Shown: positions 11,288-21,330, counted from the first letter of the stretch. The stretch: DNA of 64,000 nt from Thioalkalivibrio sp. ALMg11 (GCF_000377905.1 NZ_KB898875.1:124001-188000), one strand, 5' to 3'. Translations and numbers: made by a program. Notes: generated by a model from the letters alone, not told the origin.

Positions 11288-12658
11288 ATGAACTCGCCCA
11301 TGATCCCGAATCCGCGGGTCCCCCCGCATTCCGAGGAGGCCGAGCAGGCTGTCCTCGGAGGGCTGATGCTGGATAACGCTGCCTGGGACCGGGTGGCGGA
11401 CCGCATCACTGCAGACGACTTCTACCGCCATGATCACCGCCTGATCTTCCGGGCGGTGTCCGCGTTGGCGGATCGTAATGCTCCGTTCGACATGGTCACC
11501 GTGTCCGAGCAGCTGGATCGCACGACCGAGCTGGAATCGGCCGGGGGCATGGCCTATCTCGGACGGCTGGCCGCCGAGACGCCGAGTGCCGCGAACATCG
11601 TGGCCTATGCGGATATCGTCCGCGAGCGCTCTATCCTGCGTTCGCTGATCTCGGTAGGTACCGAGATCGCTGATTCCGCCTACACCCCGGAAGGCCGCGG
11701 CTCCAAGGAATTGCTGGACGTGGCGGAGCAGAAGGTGTTCCGCATTGCCGAGCAGGGCGCGCGCGGGGCCCAGGGCTTTCGCGGGATGAAACCGTTGCTG
11801 ACCGCAGCGGTGGACCAGATCGAGTATCTCTACGAGAGCCAGAATCCGATCACCGGGATTGCGACCGGTTATCAGGACCTGGATGCCCTGACCTCGGGGC
11901 TCAATCCGGGCGACTTGGTGATCGTGGCCGGGCGACCTTCGATGGGGAAGACCTCGTTCGCGATGAACATTGCCGAGTACGTGGCGATGAAGAACTCCGA
12001 GCCGGTCGCGATCTTCTCCATGGAGATGCCGGGTGAGCAGCTGGCCATTCGCCTGCTATCCTCGATGGGCCGCATCAACCAGCAGAAGCTGCGTTCCGGA
12101 CGGCTGGAGGACGGGGACTGGCCGCGTCTGACCAGTGCGGTGCAGATGCTCTCCGAGGCCCCGCTGTATATCGACGATACGCCGGCGCTCTCGCCCACTG
12201 AGCTGCGGGCACGGACCCGTCGGTTGATGCGTGAACACAAGGGCCTGGGCCTGATCGTGGTCGATTACTTGCAGCTGATGCAGTCCCCCGGTAGCAGCGA
12301 GAATCGCGCGAACGAGATCTCGGATATTTCGCGCAGCCTGAAGGCGCTAGCGAAGGAGCTGAGCGTGCCGATGATTGCATTGTCGCAGCTCAATCGTTCG
12401 CTGGAGCAGCGTCCGAACAAGCGCCCGGTGATGTCCGACCTGCGCGAGTCTGGCGCTATCGAGCAGGACGCGGACATCATCGCCTTCGTCTATCGCGACG
12501 AGGTCTACAATGAAGAGTCGCCCGACAAGGGCACGGCCGAGATCATCATCGCCAAGCAGCGTAATGGACCCATCGGCACCGTGCGCCTGACCTTCCACGG
12601 GCAGTTCACCCGCTTCGAGAACTACGCCCCCGACGTCTACGGCGAGATGGGCCACTAG
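11288..12658 (+). CDS. dnaB: DnaB, replicative DNA helicase
   Basis: Hexameric 5'-3' helicase of the replication fork. The 456-residue protein has the N-terminal collar domain ('PPHSEEAEQAVLGGLMLD') and the RecA-like ATPase domain with Walker A 'AGRPSMGKTSFA', Walker B 'LIVVDYLQLM' and the downstream 'LSQLNRSLEQR' and 'LRESGAIEQDAD' motifs. No intein or insertion is visible. The ATG lies downstream of rplI; alr follows 14 bases after the stop, as in E. coli. Confidence 0.98.
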   Translation: MNSPMIPNPRVPPHSEEAEQAVLGGLMLDNAAWDRVADRITADDFYRHDHRLIFRAVSALADRNAPFDMVTVSEQLDRTTELESAGGMAYLGRLAAETPSAANIVAYADIVRERSILRSLISVGTEIADSAYTPEGRGSKELLDVAEQKVFRIAEQGARGAQGFRGMKPLLTAAVDQIEYLYESQNPITGIATGYQDLDALTSGLNPGDLVIVAGRPSMGKTSFAMNIAEYVAMKNSEPVAIFSMEMPGEQLAIRLLSSMGRINQQKLRSGRLEDGDWPRLTSAVQMLSEAPLYIDDTPALSPTELRARTRRLMREHKGLGLIVVDYLQLMQSPGSSENRANEISDISRSLKALAKELSVPMIALSQLNRSLEQRPNKRPVMSDLRESGAIEQDADIIAFVYRDEVYNEESPDKGTAEIIIAKQRNGPIGTVRLTFHGQFTRFENYAPDVYGEMGH

Positions 12659-12672
12659 GCCTGAGGTGCGGC

Positions 12673-13782
12673 GTGAGACGCGCGGCAAGTATCCAGCTCC
12701 ATCCCGAGGCCCTCCGGCATAATCTGGGCGTGGCGCGCCGCTTGGCGCCCGGCGTTCCGATGTGGTCGGTGATCAAGGCCGAGGGTTATGGCCATGGCCT
12801 GCTGTGGGCGGCCGAGGCGCTGGCCGAGGCGAGCGACGGCCTGGCCGTCTCCCAGATCGGCGAGGCCCGCGCCCTGCGCGCTGCCGGCTTCGGCGGCCCA
12901 CTGCTCGTGTTGCAGGGCCCGCGCGACGTGGCCGAGGCGCGCGCCTGCGCGGAGTTCGCCTTGCAGGCCGTGCTGCATGATGCGGCGCAGCTCGATTACC
13001 TGGATACCGCGAGCATCACCTTGCCCGAGGTCTGGGTCAAACTGAACACTGGCATGAACCGGCTGGGCTTCGCCCCGCAGGTGGCGATGGATGTCGATGC
13101 GCGTTTGCGGGCCGCCGGGCACGGGCATGACGGATTGCACTGGATGACCCACCTAGCCTGCGCTGATGAGCCCGGTCACCCCCAGAATGCCCGCCAGCTA
13201 GAACGCTTCGCCATGACGGTGGCGGAGCTTCCGGGGCAGCGCAGCGTGGCCAACTCGGCGGCCCTGTTCGCCGGCTGGGGCCAGGGTGGGGCGTCGGCGG
13301 CGCCCGGCGACTACTGGGCCCGTCCCGGCATCATGCTCTACGGCGCGCATCCGGCCTCGCTACCCGCCGGGCGTCTGCCGGAGGGCCCGGACGGCGATCT
13401 GCGGCCGGCGATGACCGTGCGCGCCCCGATCATCGCCACCCAGCCGCTCGAGCCCGGCAGTACGGTGGGCTATGGCGCGACCTGGACCGCCGCCGATCCG
13501 GGCCGTGCCGGGATCGTGGCGATGGGCTATGCCGATGGCTACCCGCGCCATGCCCCGTCGGACACGCCGATCCTGGTGCAGGACCGGCTCTGCCCGCTGA
13601 TCGGACGTGTCTCCATGGACATGCTGGCGGTGGACCTGTCCGGGTTGCCGGAGGTGCAGGTCGGTGACATGGCGACGTTGTGGGGCGAGGGCCTGCCGGT
13701 GGAGCGGGTCGCCCGCGCGGCGGGTACGATCAGCTACGACTTGCTCACGCGCGTGGCCGACCGGCTGCAGCCCGGAAACTGA
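12673..13782 (+). CDS. alr: Alanine racemase
   Basis: PLP enzyme interconverting L- and D-alanine for peptidoglycan. The PLP lysine is K35 in 'VIKAEGYGHG', and the second catalytic tyrosine is in 'GSTVGYGATW'. At 369 residues it has the normal two-domain length (TIM barrel plus C-terminal beta domain with 'GRVSMDMLAVDL'). The start is a GTG at 12673, 14 bases after the dnaB stop, giving an N-terminus (AASIQLHPEALRHN) that matches the family. Confidence 0.95.
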   Translation: MRRAASIQLHPEALRHNLGVARRLAPGVPMWSVIKAEGYGHGLLWAAEALAEASDGLAVSQIGEARALRAAGFGGPLLVLQGPRDVAEARACAEFALQAVLHDAAQLDYLDTASITLPEVWVKLNTGMNRLGFAPQVAMDVDARLRAAGHGHDGLHWMTHLACADEPGHPQNARQLERFAMTVAELPGQRSVANSAALFAGWGQGGASAAPGDYWARPGIMLYGAHPASLPAGRLPEGPDGDLRPAMTVRAPIIATQPLEPGSTVGYGATWTAADPGRAGIVAMGYADGYPRHAPSDTPILVQDRLCPLIGRVSMDMLAVDLSGLPEVQVGDMATLWGEGLPVERVARAAGTISYDLLTRVADRLQPGN

Positions 13783-13835
13783 CGGAAACGCCGGGTACAC
13801 TGTCCGGTCAGCAATCCGTGGCCCGAGAGACCCCA

Positions 13836-15029
13836 ATGACCGATTTCGATCCCAGCGAATACGACCCGCAGACCGTTGCCATCCGCTATGGCTATCAGCG
13901 CACGCCCGAGGGCGAGCACTCCGAGGCGATCTTCCCGACCTCGAGCTTCGTGTTCGGCAGTGCGGCGGAGGCCGCGGCGCGCTTCGGTGGCGAGGTCCCG
14001 GGCAATATCTATTCGCGCTTCACCAACCCCACCGTGCGCACCTTCCAGGACCGCCTGGCGGCGCTGGAAGGGGGCGAGGCCTGTGTGGCGACTGCCTCCG
14101 GCATGTCGGCGATCCTCGCGACCATGATGGGGCTGTTGAAGGCGGGCGATCACGTGGTCTGCTCGCGATCGGTGTTCGGAACCACCACCGTGCTGTTCAA
14201 CAACTACCTGGCGCGTTTCGGCGTCGAGGTGACCTACGTCGAGCTGTCGAACCTCGATGCCTGGGACCAGGCCACGCAGTCGAACACGCGGCTGTACTTT
14301 TGCGAGACGCCATCCAACCCGCTGGGCGAGGTGGTGGACATCCGCGCCCTGGCCGACATCGCGCATCGCCACGACGTGCTGCTCGCGGTGGACAACTGCT
14401 TCTGCACGCCGATCCTGCAGCGCCCGCTGGATCTGGGCGCTGATATCATCATCCACTCGGCGACCAAGTTCCTCGACGGCCAGGGTCGCTGCCTGGGTGG
14501 TGCCGTGGTGGGGGATGCCGAGCGGGTGGGCAAGGACGTCTACGGCTTCCTGCGTACCGCCGGGCCGACGCTGTCGCCGTTCAATGCCTGGGTATTCCTG
14601 AAGGGGCTGGAGACGCTGGCCCTGCGCATGCGTGCGCACAGCGAGAACGCGCTTAATCTGGCGCAGTGGCTGCAGTCCCACCCCGCGGTCACCGCCGTGC
14701 ACTACCCAGGCCTCGAGGATCACCCGCAGCACGCAATCGCGAAGCAGCAGCAAAGCGGCTTCGGCGGGGTGCTCAGCTTCGAGGTTGCCGGCGGGCGCGA
14801 GGCGGCCTGGTCGGTGATCGACGCCACGCAGTTCCTGTCGATCACCGCGAACCTGGGGGATGCCAAGACCACCATCACCCATCCAGCCACCACCACCCAC
14901 GGCCGCGTGGATCCGGAAAAGCGCCAGGCCCAGGGCATTACCGAGGCCCTGGTACGCGTCGCGGTCGGTCTCGAGTCGGTCGCCGATATCCAGCGCGACC
15001 TGGCCCGCGGCCTCGACGCCCTGGGCTGA
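13836..15029 (+). CDS. metZ: MetZ, O-succinylhomoserine sulfhydrylase
   Basis: PLP-dependent enzyme of the Cys/Met-metabolism family that makes homocysteine from O-succinylhomoserine and sulfide. The 397-residue protein carries 'YSRFTNPTVRTFQDRLAALE', the phosphate-cup 'ATASGMSAI' and the PLP lysine in 'HSATKFLDGQGR'. The GQGR context after the lysine fits MetZ better than MetB or MetC. ATG 13836 opens just after the alr stop; the longer upstream frame overlaps alr and is rejected. Direct sulfhydrylation fits a sulfide-rich lifestyle. Confidence 0.9.
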   Translation: MTDFDPSEYDPQTVAIRYGYQRTPEGEHSEAIFPTSSFVFGSAAEAAARFGGEVPGNIYSRFTNPTVRTFQDRLAALEGGEACVATASGMSAILATMMGLLKAGDHVVCSRSVFGTTTVLFNNYLARFGVEVTYVELSNLDAWDQATQSNTRLYFCETPSNPLGEVVDIRALADIAHRHDVLLAVDNCFCTPILQRPLDLGADIIIHSATKFLDGQGRCLGGAVVGDAERVGKDVYGFLRTAGPTLSPFNAWVFLKGLETLALRMRAHSENALNLAQWLQSHPAVTAVHYPGLEDHPQHAIAKQQQSGFGGVLSFEVAGGREAAWSVIDATQFLSITANLGDAKTTITHPATTTHGRVDPEKRQAQGITEALVRVAVGLESVADIQRDLARGLDALG

Positions 15030-15036
15030 GGCGGCG

Positions 15037-16506
15037 ATGTCGGCTCCCGCCGGGGAGGCCCGTTCGCAGCCGCGTCGGCGTCCGCGCTGGCGCGTCCTGC
15101 TGACCGTGGTGATTGGGTTTCACCTGCTGGGCTTCCTGTCGTCGCTGGACGCGCTGATGTCCACCCGCACGTCACAGGGGGCGGTGGCGTGGATCGTCTC
15201 GCTGAATACCGTCCCCTATGTGGCCGTGCCGGCCTACTGGGTGTTCGGCGCCAGCGAGTTTCGCGGTTACGTGGTCGCGCGCCGTGACGTGGATTCCAGC
15301 CTGGCCCGGGCCCTGCAGCCGAAGACCGAGGAGCTGTGGTCGCACCAGTACTTCGCGGCCGAACCCAGCAAGCACCTGGATGGGGTGCAGCAACTCGCCC
15401 GTTGGCCGTTTCTCGACGGTAACCAGGTCGAGCTGCTGGTGGATGGCGAGGCGACCTTCGACAGCATCTTCCAGGGGATCGAGCAGGCCGAGCGCTACCT
15501 GCTGGTGCAGTTCTACATCGTGCGCGACGACGAGGTGGGGCGCGAACTCCAGCGCCGGCTGGTGGAGCGGGCGCGGGACGGGCTCGAGGTCTATTTCCTG
15601 TATGACGAGATCGGCAGCTACCGCCTGCCCGGTTCCTATCTGGACACCCTGCGCGAGGCCGGCGTGCACGTGCACCACTTCCATTCCACCCGCGGGCGCG
15701 GCAACCGCTTCCAGCTCAATTTCCGCAATCACCGCAAGATCGTGGTCGCCGACGGCGAGCAGGCCTGGGTCGGCGGGCTGAACGTGGCGGACGAATACCT
15801 GGGCCGCGACCCCGGGATCGGCCCGTGGCGGGATACCCACCTGCGCATCGAGGGCCCGTCGGCCCTCGCGCTGCAGTCGGTGTTCCTGGAGGACTGGCAC
15901 TGGGCCACCGAGGAGATTCCCGAACTGGAATGGCAGCCGGCGACCGTGGCCGACGACGGCGTCCCGGTGCTGATCCTGCCCTCGGGTCCGGCCGACGAAT
16001 TCGAGACCGCCAGCCTGATGATGCAGCAGGCGATCCACGCGGCGGACCGCCGCATCTGGATCGCCAGCCCGTACTTCGTCCCCGACGAGGGCGTGCAGGG
16101 CATGCTCAAGCTGGCCGCCTTGAGCGGCGTCGACGTGCGCGTACTGATTCCCGAGGTCACCGACAACCCGCTGACCACGCATGCGGCCTACGCCTTCCTG
16201 GGACCGCTGCTGGACGCCGGCGTGCGTGTCTATCGTTACGAGGAAGGCTTCCTGCACGGCAAGGCGTTCGTGGTGGACGACATGGGCGCGGCCGTGGGCA
16301 CCGTGAACCTGGACAACCGGTCGTTTCGTCTGAACTTCGAGGTCACTGCGCTGGTGATGGACCCCGCGTTCGCGCGCGAGACGGCGCGCATGTTCGAGGC
16401 CGACTTCGCCCGCTCGCGCGAGATGACCCCGCAGGACGTGGATGACCTGCCGCTCTGGCGCCGTGTGGCGGCGCGTGCAGCCTATCTGCTGGCGCCGGTA
16501 TTGTAG
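15037..16506 (+). CDS. cls: Cardiolipin synthase (phospholipase D family)
   Basis: Makes cardiolipin from two phosphatidylglycerol molecules at the inner membrane. The 489-residue protein has an N-terminal membrane segment (about residues 18-36), a second hydrophobic stretch (about 48-68), and two HKD motifs: 'NHRKIVVADG' (x-H-x-K form in the first, preceded by FRN) and 'LHGKAFVVDDMGAAVGT'. ATG 15037 starts 7 bases after metZ; the in-frame upstream region lies inside metZ. Length and architecture match ClsA-type enzymes. Confidence 0.93.
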   Translation: MSAPAGEARSQPRRRPRWRVLLTVVIGFHLLGFLSSLDALMSTRTSQGAVAWIVSLNTVPYVAVPAYWVFGASEFRGYVVARRDVDSSLARALQPKTEELWSHQYFAAEPSKHLDGVQQLARWPFLDGNQVELLVDGEATFDSIFQGIEQAERYLLVQFYIVRDDEVGRELQRRLVERARDGLEVYFLYDEIGSYRLPGSYLDTLREAGVHVHHFHSTRGRGNRFQLNFRNHRKIVVADGEQAWVGGLNVADEYLGRDPGIGPWRDTHLRIEGPSALALQSVFLEDWHWATEEIPELEWQPATVADDGVPVLILPSGPADEFETASLMMQQAIHAADRRIWIASPYFVPDEGVQGMLKLAALSGVDVRVLIPEVTDNPLTTHAAYAFLGPLLDAGVRVYRYEEGFLHGKAFVVDDMGAAVGTVNLDNRSFRLNFEVTALVMDPAFARETARMFEADFARSREMTPQDVDDLPLWRRVAARAAYLLAPVL

Positions 16507-16562
16507 CGGCGCGGCAAGCGTTCCCGCTGTTTTGTGTCCCCGCAATAGGGTCTTCACGGCCT

Positions 16563-16576
16563 TTGATCTGGATCAT
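16563..16576 (+). promoter_or_regulatory. FNR/Anr-like box upstream of the copper cluster
   Basis: TTGATCTGGATCAT matches the FNR/Anr consensus TTGAT-N4-ATCAA at all but the last base. A -10-like TAGACT lies at 16598-16603, which places the box centre near -41, the class II activator position. It would make the copper cluster respond to low oxygen. Confidence 0.6.
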
Positions 16577-16634
16577 GTGAAAGGCAGCCCTCGCTGCTAG
16601 ACTTGTACTCCATATGTGTTTTCGAGGCCTGCCC

Positions 16635-16991
16635 GTGCCGCGCGCCCTGTCCCACCTGCTGACTCTGCTGATCGCAGCTGCGCTGTTGCTGGCGCCGATC
16701 GCCGGTGCGGGGATGATGCATGGGGGTCACGGGGCGCAAGTGGCGACGCCGGGCCATTGCCCGGATCAAGGTGCCACAGTGCATTCGGACCTCATGCCTT
16801 CGGACCCCGCGGTTCAGGCCGGCCTTTCGGCCTGCGAGATGCCGTGCGCGGTCTGTGGCACCTGCGGGGTCTCGGCCCTGCCTTCCTCCGTGACCATGCC
16901 GGTCACCGCTTCGCTGTCCCGCCCCGTTCCGGGGGCCGTGGCCATGGGTCCCGGCGCCCGTGCGGGTCCGGATCTGCGGCCCCCTCTCTGA
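16635..16991 (+). CDS. Small exported Cys/Met/His-rich protein, first gene of copper cluster
   Basis: A short protein (118 residues from GTG 16635) with a clear signal peptide ending near 'LAPIAGAG', followed by 'MMHGGHG' and a cysteine cluster C-x-x-x-x-C-x-x-C-x-x-C. It resembles the small DUF2946-like proteins often found in copper loci, but I do not recognise a specific family. GTG 16635 is preferred over ATG 16614 because GAGG lies at suitable spacing and the predicted transcript start is close to 16610. Probable periplasmic metal binding is inferred from composition and neighbours. Confidence 0.6.
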   Translation: MPRALSHLLTLLIAAALLLAPIAGAGMMHGGHGAQVATPGHCPDQGATVHSDLMPSDPAVQAGLSACEMPCAVCGTCGVSALPSSVTMPVTASLSRPVPGAVAMGPGARAGPDLRPPL

Positions 16992-17099
16992 GTCCTCCCC
17001 GGCCGGGCATCCGCCTGGCCCCGGGCGATTGTTGATCGCCCCCTCGGTGCGCGGTTTCGCGTATCGCCGTTGCATTTAGGTCCCTGGGAGGACTACATC

Positions 17100-17231
17100 A
17101 TGATGAATGAACAAGGTTTTGGCTGGATGGGCGGTATGGGTCTCGGCGGAGGCCTGATCGGGCTTCTGGTGTTGGTGTTGCTGATCCTCGGGATCGCCGC
17201 GCTGATCAAGTATCTGTTCGGTGGCCGCTAA
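17100..17231 (+). CDS. 43-residue single-pass membrane protein
   Basis: A tiny gene with a strong GGGAGGA site before ATG 17100. The product has a Gly/Met-rich N-terminus ([13 protein letters not shown]), one hydrophobic helix of about 20 residues and a short basic end (KYLFGGR). It lies 11 bases before the copper ATPase gene and must be co-transcribed with it. Small Gly/Met-rich membrane peptides are common in copper clusters; a role as an accessory subunit of the ATPase is inference only. Confidence 0.65.
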   Translation: MMNEQGFGWMGGMGLGGGLIGLLVLVLLILGIAALIKYLFGGR

Positions 17232-17242
17232 GGAGTCACGCG

Positions 17243-19759
17243 ATGACGACGTCAGAAACCAAGCCAGCGAACGCGCGCGAGGCGGTGGTGATCGTCCCCG
17301 GCATGGGGTCGGACCACTGCGGGGGCATCGTGCGCTCGGCGCTGGAGAAGACCCCGGGGGTGACCTCGGTGGGGACCAATATCGCCCGCCACCGGGTGAC
17401 GGTGGGGTATGACCCCGACCAGGTGGACCCGCAGGGTCTGCGCGAGGCGGTGGAGGGTGCCGGCTACGATGTTGCGCAGGTCGAGGGCGAGGCCGGGGGT
17501 TCGGGTGCGGTGCGCCTGGTGGTGCCGGGCATGGGCTCGGATCACTGTGCGGGCATCGTGCGTGCGGCGATCGAAAAGCTCGATGGGATCGAGACGGTGC
17601 GCACCAACATCTCCGACCATCGGGTGACGGTGGAGGTGACACCGAATGGGCCCGATGGTGAGGCCCTGCGCGCCGCGGTGGAAGGGGCTGGCTACGACGT
17701 GGCGGCGGTGGAGACCGACGACGCCGCGAGCGAGGCGGACGACGCGGCGATCGATGCGGCCTACGTGAAGCAGGCCTGGAACCGTCTGTGGTTCGCGATG
17801 GTGCCGACCATCGCGATCATGGTCCTGATGATGCCGCACATGTTCTGGCAGCCGATCCCGGGCTATCTGCTGATCATCGCGCTGCTGGCCTTCCCGGTGG
17901 TGTTCCTCGCGGGGGGCGCGGCCACGCATCGTTCCGCCTGGCGTTCGCTGAAGAGCGGGAACCTGAACATGGACGTGCTGATCTCCATGGGCTCGCTGCC
18001 GCCCTACCTGATCGGACTGGTCGGTTTCGTCTATCCGATGACCTCGTTCATCGAGATGGCCGCGACCATCATGGCCTTCCACATGCTCGGGCGGTATCTG
18101 GAGTACCGCGCCAAGGGCGAGGCCTCCTCGGCGATCCGCAAGCTGCTGGACCTGGGTGCGAAGACCGCCCGGGTCGAACGCGATGGCGAGGAGGTCGAGG
18201 TGTCGGTCAAGTCGCTCCAGGTGGGCGACGTGATGATCGTGCGCCCGGGCGAGAAGGTGCCGACCGATGGCGAGGTGGTGGCGGGCGAGAGCACCGTGGA
18301 CGAGTCCATCGCGACCGGCGAGTCGGTCCCGGTGGACAAGGGTGAGGGCGACACCGTCCTCGGTGCCACCCTGAACCAGCAGGGGCGGCTGAAGGTGCGC
18401 GCCACTCGGGTGGGGGCTGACACCTTCCTGTCGCAGGTGATCCGCCTGGTGAACGAGGCGCAGGGATCGCGCGTGCCAGTGCAGGAGCTGGCGGACCGGA
18501 TCACCGCGCGTTTCGTCCCGGCCGTGCTGGTGATCGCGCTGGCGTCGTTCGCGGCCTGGCTGGCGTTCTCCGGGGCGTTGCAGCCGATCCTGATCTGGGG
18601 CGAGGCCTTCCTGCCCTGGGTCGATTCCGAGCGTCCGCCCCTGGTGCTGGCGATCCTGGCGGCGATCGCCGTGCTGGTGATCGCCTGTCCCTGTGCGCTG
18701 GGGCTGGCCACGCCCACCGCGCTGATGGTCGGCTCCGGCATGGGGGCCGAGCGCGGCGTGCTGATCCGCTCGGGCTCCGCGATCCAGACGCTGAAGGACA
18801 TTGCGGTGATCGTGCTCGACAAGACCGGCACCATCACCCGGGGGAAGCCGGCATTGACCGACGTGATCCCGGCCGAGGGCTTCGACGAGTCCCGGGTGCT
18901 GCGGGCGGCCGCGGCCGTCGAGGCCGGTTCCGCGCACCCGCTGGCCGAGGCCATCGTGCAGGGCGCGCGTGACCGGGAGCTGGAAGTTGCCGATGTCGAG
19001 CAATTCCAGTCGCATACTGCCCGCGGTGTGGAGGCGCACCTCGACGGTGAACGGGTGCTGGTGGGCAGCCAGCGGCTGCTGGAGGAGCAGGGCCTGGATC
19101 CGTCGGCCCTGCTGGATTCCCTGCGGGAACTGGAGGATGCCGGCAAGACCGCAATGCTGGTGGCCATTGGCGACCAGCCGGCCGGCATTGTCGCGGTGGC
19201 CGACACGCTCAAGGAAGAGTCGCAGGCCGCGATCGAACAACTGCATGCCCTCGGTATCCGCTGCGTGATGGTCACCGGCGACAACGAGCGCACCGCGAAC
19301 GCCGTGGCCGCCCAGGTGGGGATCGACGAGGTCCGCGCCGGGGTGCTGCCGGAGGGCAAGGTCGAGGCCATCCGCGAGTTGCAACAACAGTACGGCGATC
19401 ACGTGGCGATGGTCGGCGACGGCATCAACGATGCCCCGGCCCTGCAACAGGCGAATGTCGGCATTGCGATCGGGGCCGGTGCGGATGTCGCGATCGAGGC
19501 GGCGGATGTGACCCTGGTGCGCGGTGAACTGACCAAGGTCGTCGAGGCCGTGCGCCTGTCGCGGCTGACCTTTCGCAAGATCGTGCAGAACCTGTTCTGG
19601 GCCTGGGCCTACAACAGCGCCGCGATCCCGATCGCCGCGGCCGGCCTGTTGCACCCGATGATCGGTGTGGTCGCGATGACCGCCAGCTCGCTCTCGGTTA
19701 TCGGAAATTCCATTCTGCTGCGCCGGAGCATGCCGGCATCCCGTACTGGAGAAAAATAA
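17243..19759 (+). CDS. copA: Copper-translocating P1B-type ATPase with degenerate metal-binding domains
   Basis: Exports Cu(+) across the inner membrane using ATP. The 838-residue protein has two N-terminal heavy-metal-associated domains, eight expected membrane helices, the transport motif '[11 protein letters not shown]', the phosphorylation motif 'DKTGTITRG', 'SAHPLAEA', '[12 protein letters not shown]', and C-terminal helices with 'AYNSAAIP' and '[12 protein letters not shown]', which fit the Cu(+) P1B-1 class. Both N-terminal domains read GMGSDHC (S23/C26 and S99/C102) instead of GMxCxxC, so the first cysteine of each metal site is serine. AAGGAG precedes the ATG. Its stop overlaps the oxidase start. 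Confidence 0.93.
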   Translation: MTTSETKPANAREAVVIVPGMGSDHCGGIVRSALEKTPGVTSVGTNIARHRVTVGYDPDQVDPQGLREAVEGAGYDVAQVEGEAGGSGAVRLVVPGMGSDHCAGIVRAAIEKLDGIETVRTNISDHRVTVEVTPNGPDGEALRAAVEGAGYDVAAVETDDAASEADDAAIDAAYVKQAWNRLWFAMVPTIAIMVLMMPHMFWQPIPGYLLIIALLAFPVVFLAGGAATHRSAWRSLKSGNLNMDVLISMGSLPPYLIGLVGFVYPMTSFIEMAATIMAFHMLGRYLEYRAKGEASSAIRKLLDLGAKTARVERDGEEVEVSVKSLQVGDVMIVRPGEKVPTDGEVVAGESTVDESIATGESVPVDKGEGDTVLGATLNQQGRLKVRATRVGADTFLSQVIRLVNEAQGSRVPVQELADRITARFVPAVLVIALASFAAWLAFSGALQPILIWGEAFLPWVDSERPPLVLAILAAIAVLVIACPCALGLATPTALMVGSGMGAERGVLIRSGSAIQTLKDIAVIVLDKTGTITRGKPALTDVIPAEGFDESRVLRAAAAVEAGSAHPLAEAIVQGARDRELEVADVEQFQSHTARGVEAHLDGERVLVGSQRLLEEQGLDPSALLDSLRELEDAGKTAMLVAIGDQPAGIVAVADTLKEESQAAIEQLHALGIRCVMVTGDNERTANAVAAQVGIDEVRAGVLPEGKVEAIRELQQQYGDHVAMVGDGINDAPALQQANVGIAIGAGADVAIEAADVTLVRGELTKVVEAVRLSRLTFRKIVQNLFWAWAYNSAAIPIAAAGLLHPMIGVVAMTASSLSVIGNSILLRRSMPASRTGEK

Positions 19760-21330
19760 TGATGAAACGACGTCAGTTTCTTGGGCTGGCCGCGGCGCTT
19801 CCCGTGATCACCACATTCGGCGGCTGGAGCCTGTTCAACCACGCGGTGTCCGCCCCCCGTTTCGACAACACGCTGTTTCTGCCTGGCGCCGACGGACCGT
19901 TTGCGGTGCTTGAGCCCAATGAGCCGCTGACCCTGGTGGCGGAACAGGGGTGGTTGTCGGTGCCGGGGCGCGGTGAGACGCCATTCCTCTGGTATCGAAC
20001 GAAGATGAACGGCCATGAGTATCAGAACCCGATCCTGTTGCTGCGCACCGGGGACGAGCTGGATGTGACACTGGATAACCAGCTGGACGAGGGCACGATC
20101 ATCCATTGGCATGGCCTGCATGTGCCGGGCCGGGAGGACGGACATCCGATCCAGACCGTCAATCCCGGTAGCCAGTATGAATACCGGTTCCGGGTGACCA
20201 ATCGCGGGGGCACCTACTGGTACCACACGCACGCCCACCATCGGACGGCGCGCCAGGCCCACCAGGGGCTGGCGAGCTTCCTGCTGGTGAGCGATGACGA
20301 CAATGAGGCGCTGAACGACGCGCTGGGGCTGGAACTCGGCAATACCGACCTGCCGCTGGTGCTGCAGGACAAGCGCTTCGACCGGCTCGGCCATCTGGTG
20401 TACCAGCCGAACCCGATGCAAAGGATGATGGGCTATCTCGGGGACGAGGTGCTGGTGAACATGACGCCGTCGGCGACCCATGAAGTGCAGCGGCGCCTGC
20501 ATCGCCTGCGCCTGCTGAACGGCTCCACCGCCCGGATCTATCGCCTGGCACTGCGGGCGGACGGCGAGGCGGTTCCGTTCCAGGTGATCGGCACGGACGC
20601 GGGTCTGCTGGAATCACCCCGGGAGGCCCACGAGGCCTTCCTGTCTCCTGGAGAACGCCTGGAGCTGCTGGTCGACTTTGCCGCGTTTGCCGGAGGCGAC
20701 CGGGTCGAGCTGCACAGCCTGGAATTCGAGCCGATGGCCGGCGGCGGCATGATGGGTGGCGGCATGGGCGGTGGTATGGGTCGCATGATGGGTGGCGGCA
20801 TGCACGATGGCGATCCGCTCGCGCTGCTCGAGTTCGTGGTCCGAGAGGGCGAGGCGGTCACCGCCGAGGTGCCCGAGCGCTTGTCGCGGATCGAGCCCAT
20901 CGACGTGACCAACGCAGCCGAACGCGACATCCGCCTGGATATGGCGCGGATGCAGTGGCGCATCAATGGCGAGGTCTATGACCCGGACCGGGTGCCGATC
21001 GAGGTGGATGCCAACACCCAAGAGGTGTGGGTGATCCGCAATGCGGACCGCAGCATGCCGCATCCGATGCATATTCATGGCTTTTCGTTCCAGGTGCTGT
21101 CGCGGTCCGGTGGCCCGGATTTCGTGCGCGAGCAGGCCGTGAACGAAGAAGGGCTGACCGTCGCCGACCTGGGCTGGAAGGACACGGTCCTGCTGTGGCC
21201 GGGCGAGACGGTGCGCATCGCGATCGATTTCACCCATAACTATGAAGGCGATCAGCTCTACGTGTTTCACTGCCACAATCTGGAACACGAAGACAACGAC
21301 ATGATGGTGAACGTGCGCGTCCGGGCCTGA
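19759..21330 (+). CDS. Tat-exported multicopper oxidase (CueO/CopA type)
   Basis: Periplasmic blue-copper oxidase, probably oxidising Cu(+) or another metal. The 523-residue protein starts with a Tat signal (KRRQFLGL), which exports it folded. Copper ligand motifs are 'IIHWHGLHV', 'YWYHTHAHH', 'HPMHIHGFSF' and the C-terminal 'FHCHNLEHEDNDMM' with the type 1 Cys. A Met/Gly-rich insert at about residues 328-351 resembles the methionine-rich cuprous-oxidase loop of CueO. The ATG overlaps the ATPase stop (TAATG), so the pair is coupled; ATG 19762 is an equal alternative. Confidence 0.93.
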   Translation: MMKRRQFLGLAAALPVITTFGGWSLFNHAVSAPRFDNTLFLPGADGPFAVLEPNEPLTLVAEQGWLSVPGRGETPFLWYRTKMNGHEYQNPILLLRTGDELDVTLDNQLDEGTIIHWHGLHVPGREDGHPIQTVNPGSQYEYRFRVTNRGGTYWYHTHAHHRTARQAHQGLASFLLVSDDDNEALNDALGLELGNTDLPLVLQDKRFDRLGHLVYQPNPMQRMMGYLGDEVLVNMTPSATHEVQRRLHRLRLLNGSTARIYRLALRADGEAVPFQVIGTDAGLLESPREAHEAFLSPGERLELLVDFAAFAGGDRVELHSLEFEPMAGGGMMGGGMGGGMGRMMGGGMHDGDPLALLEFVVREGEAVTAEVPERLSRIEPIDVTNAAERDIRLDMARMQWRINGEVYDPDRVPIEVDANTQEVWVIRNADRSMPHPMHIHGFSFQVLSRSGGPDFVREQAVNEEGLTVADLGWKDTVLLWPGETVRIAIDFTHNYEGDQLYVFHCHNLEHEDNDMMVNVRVRA

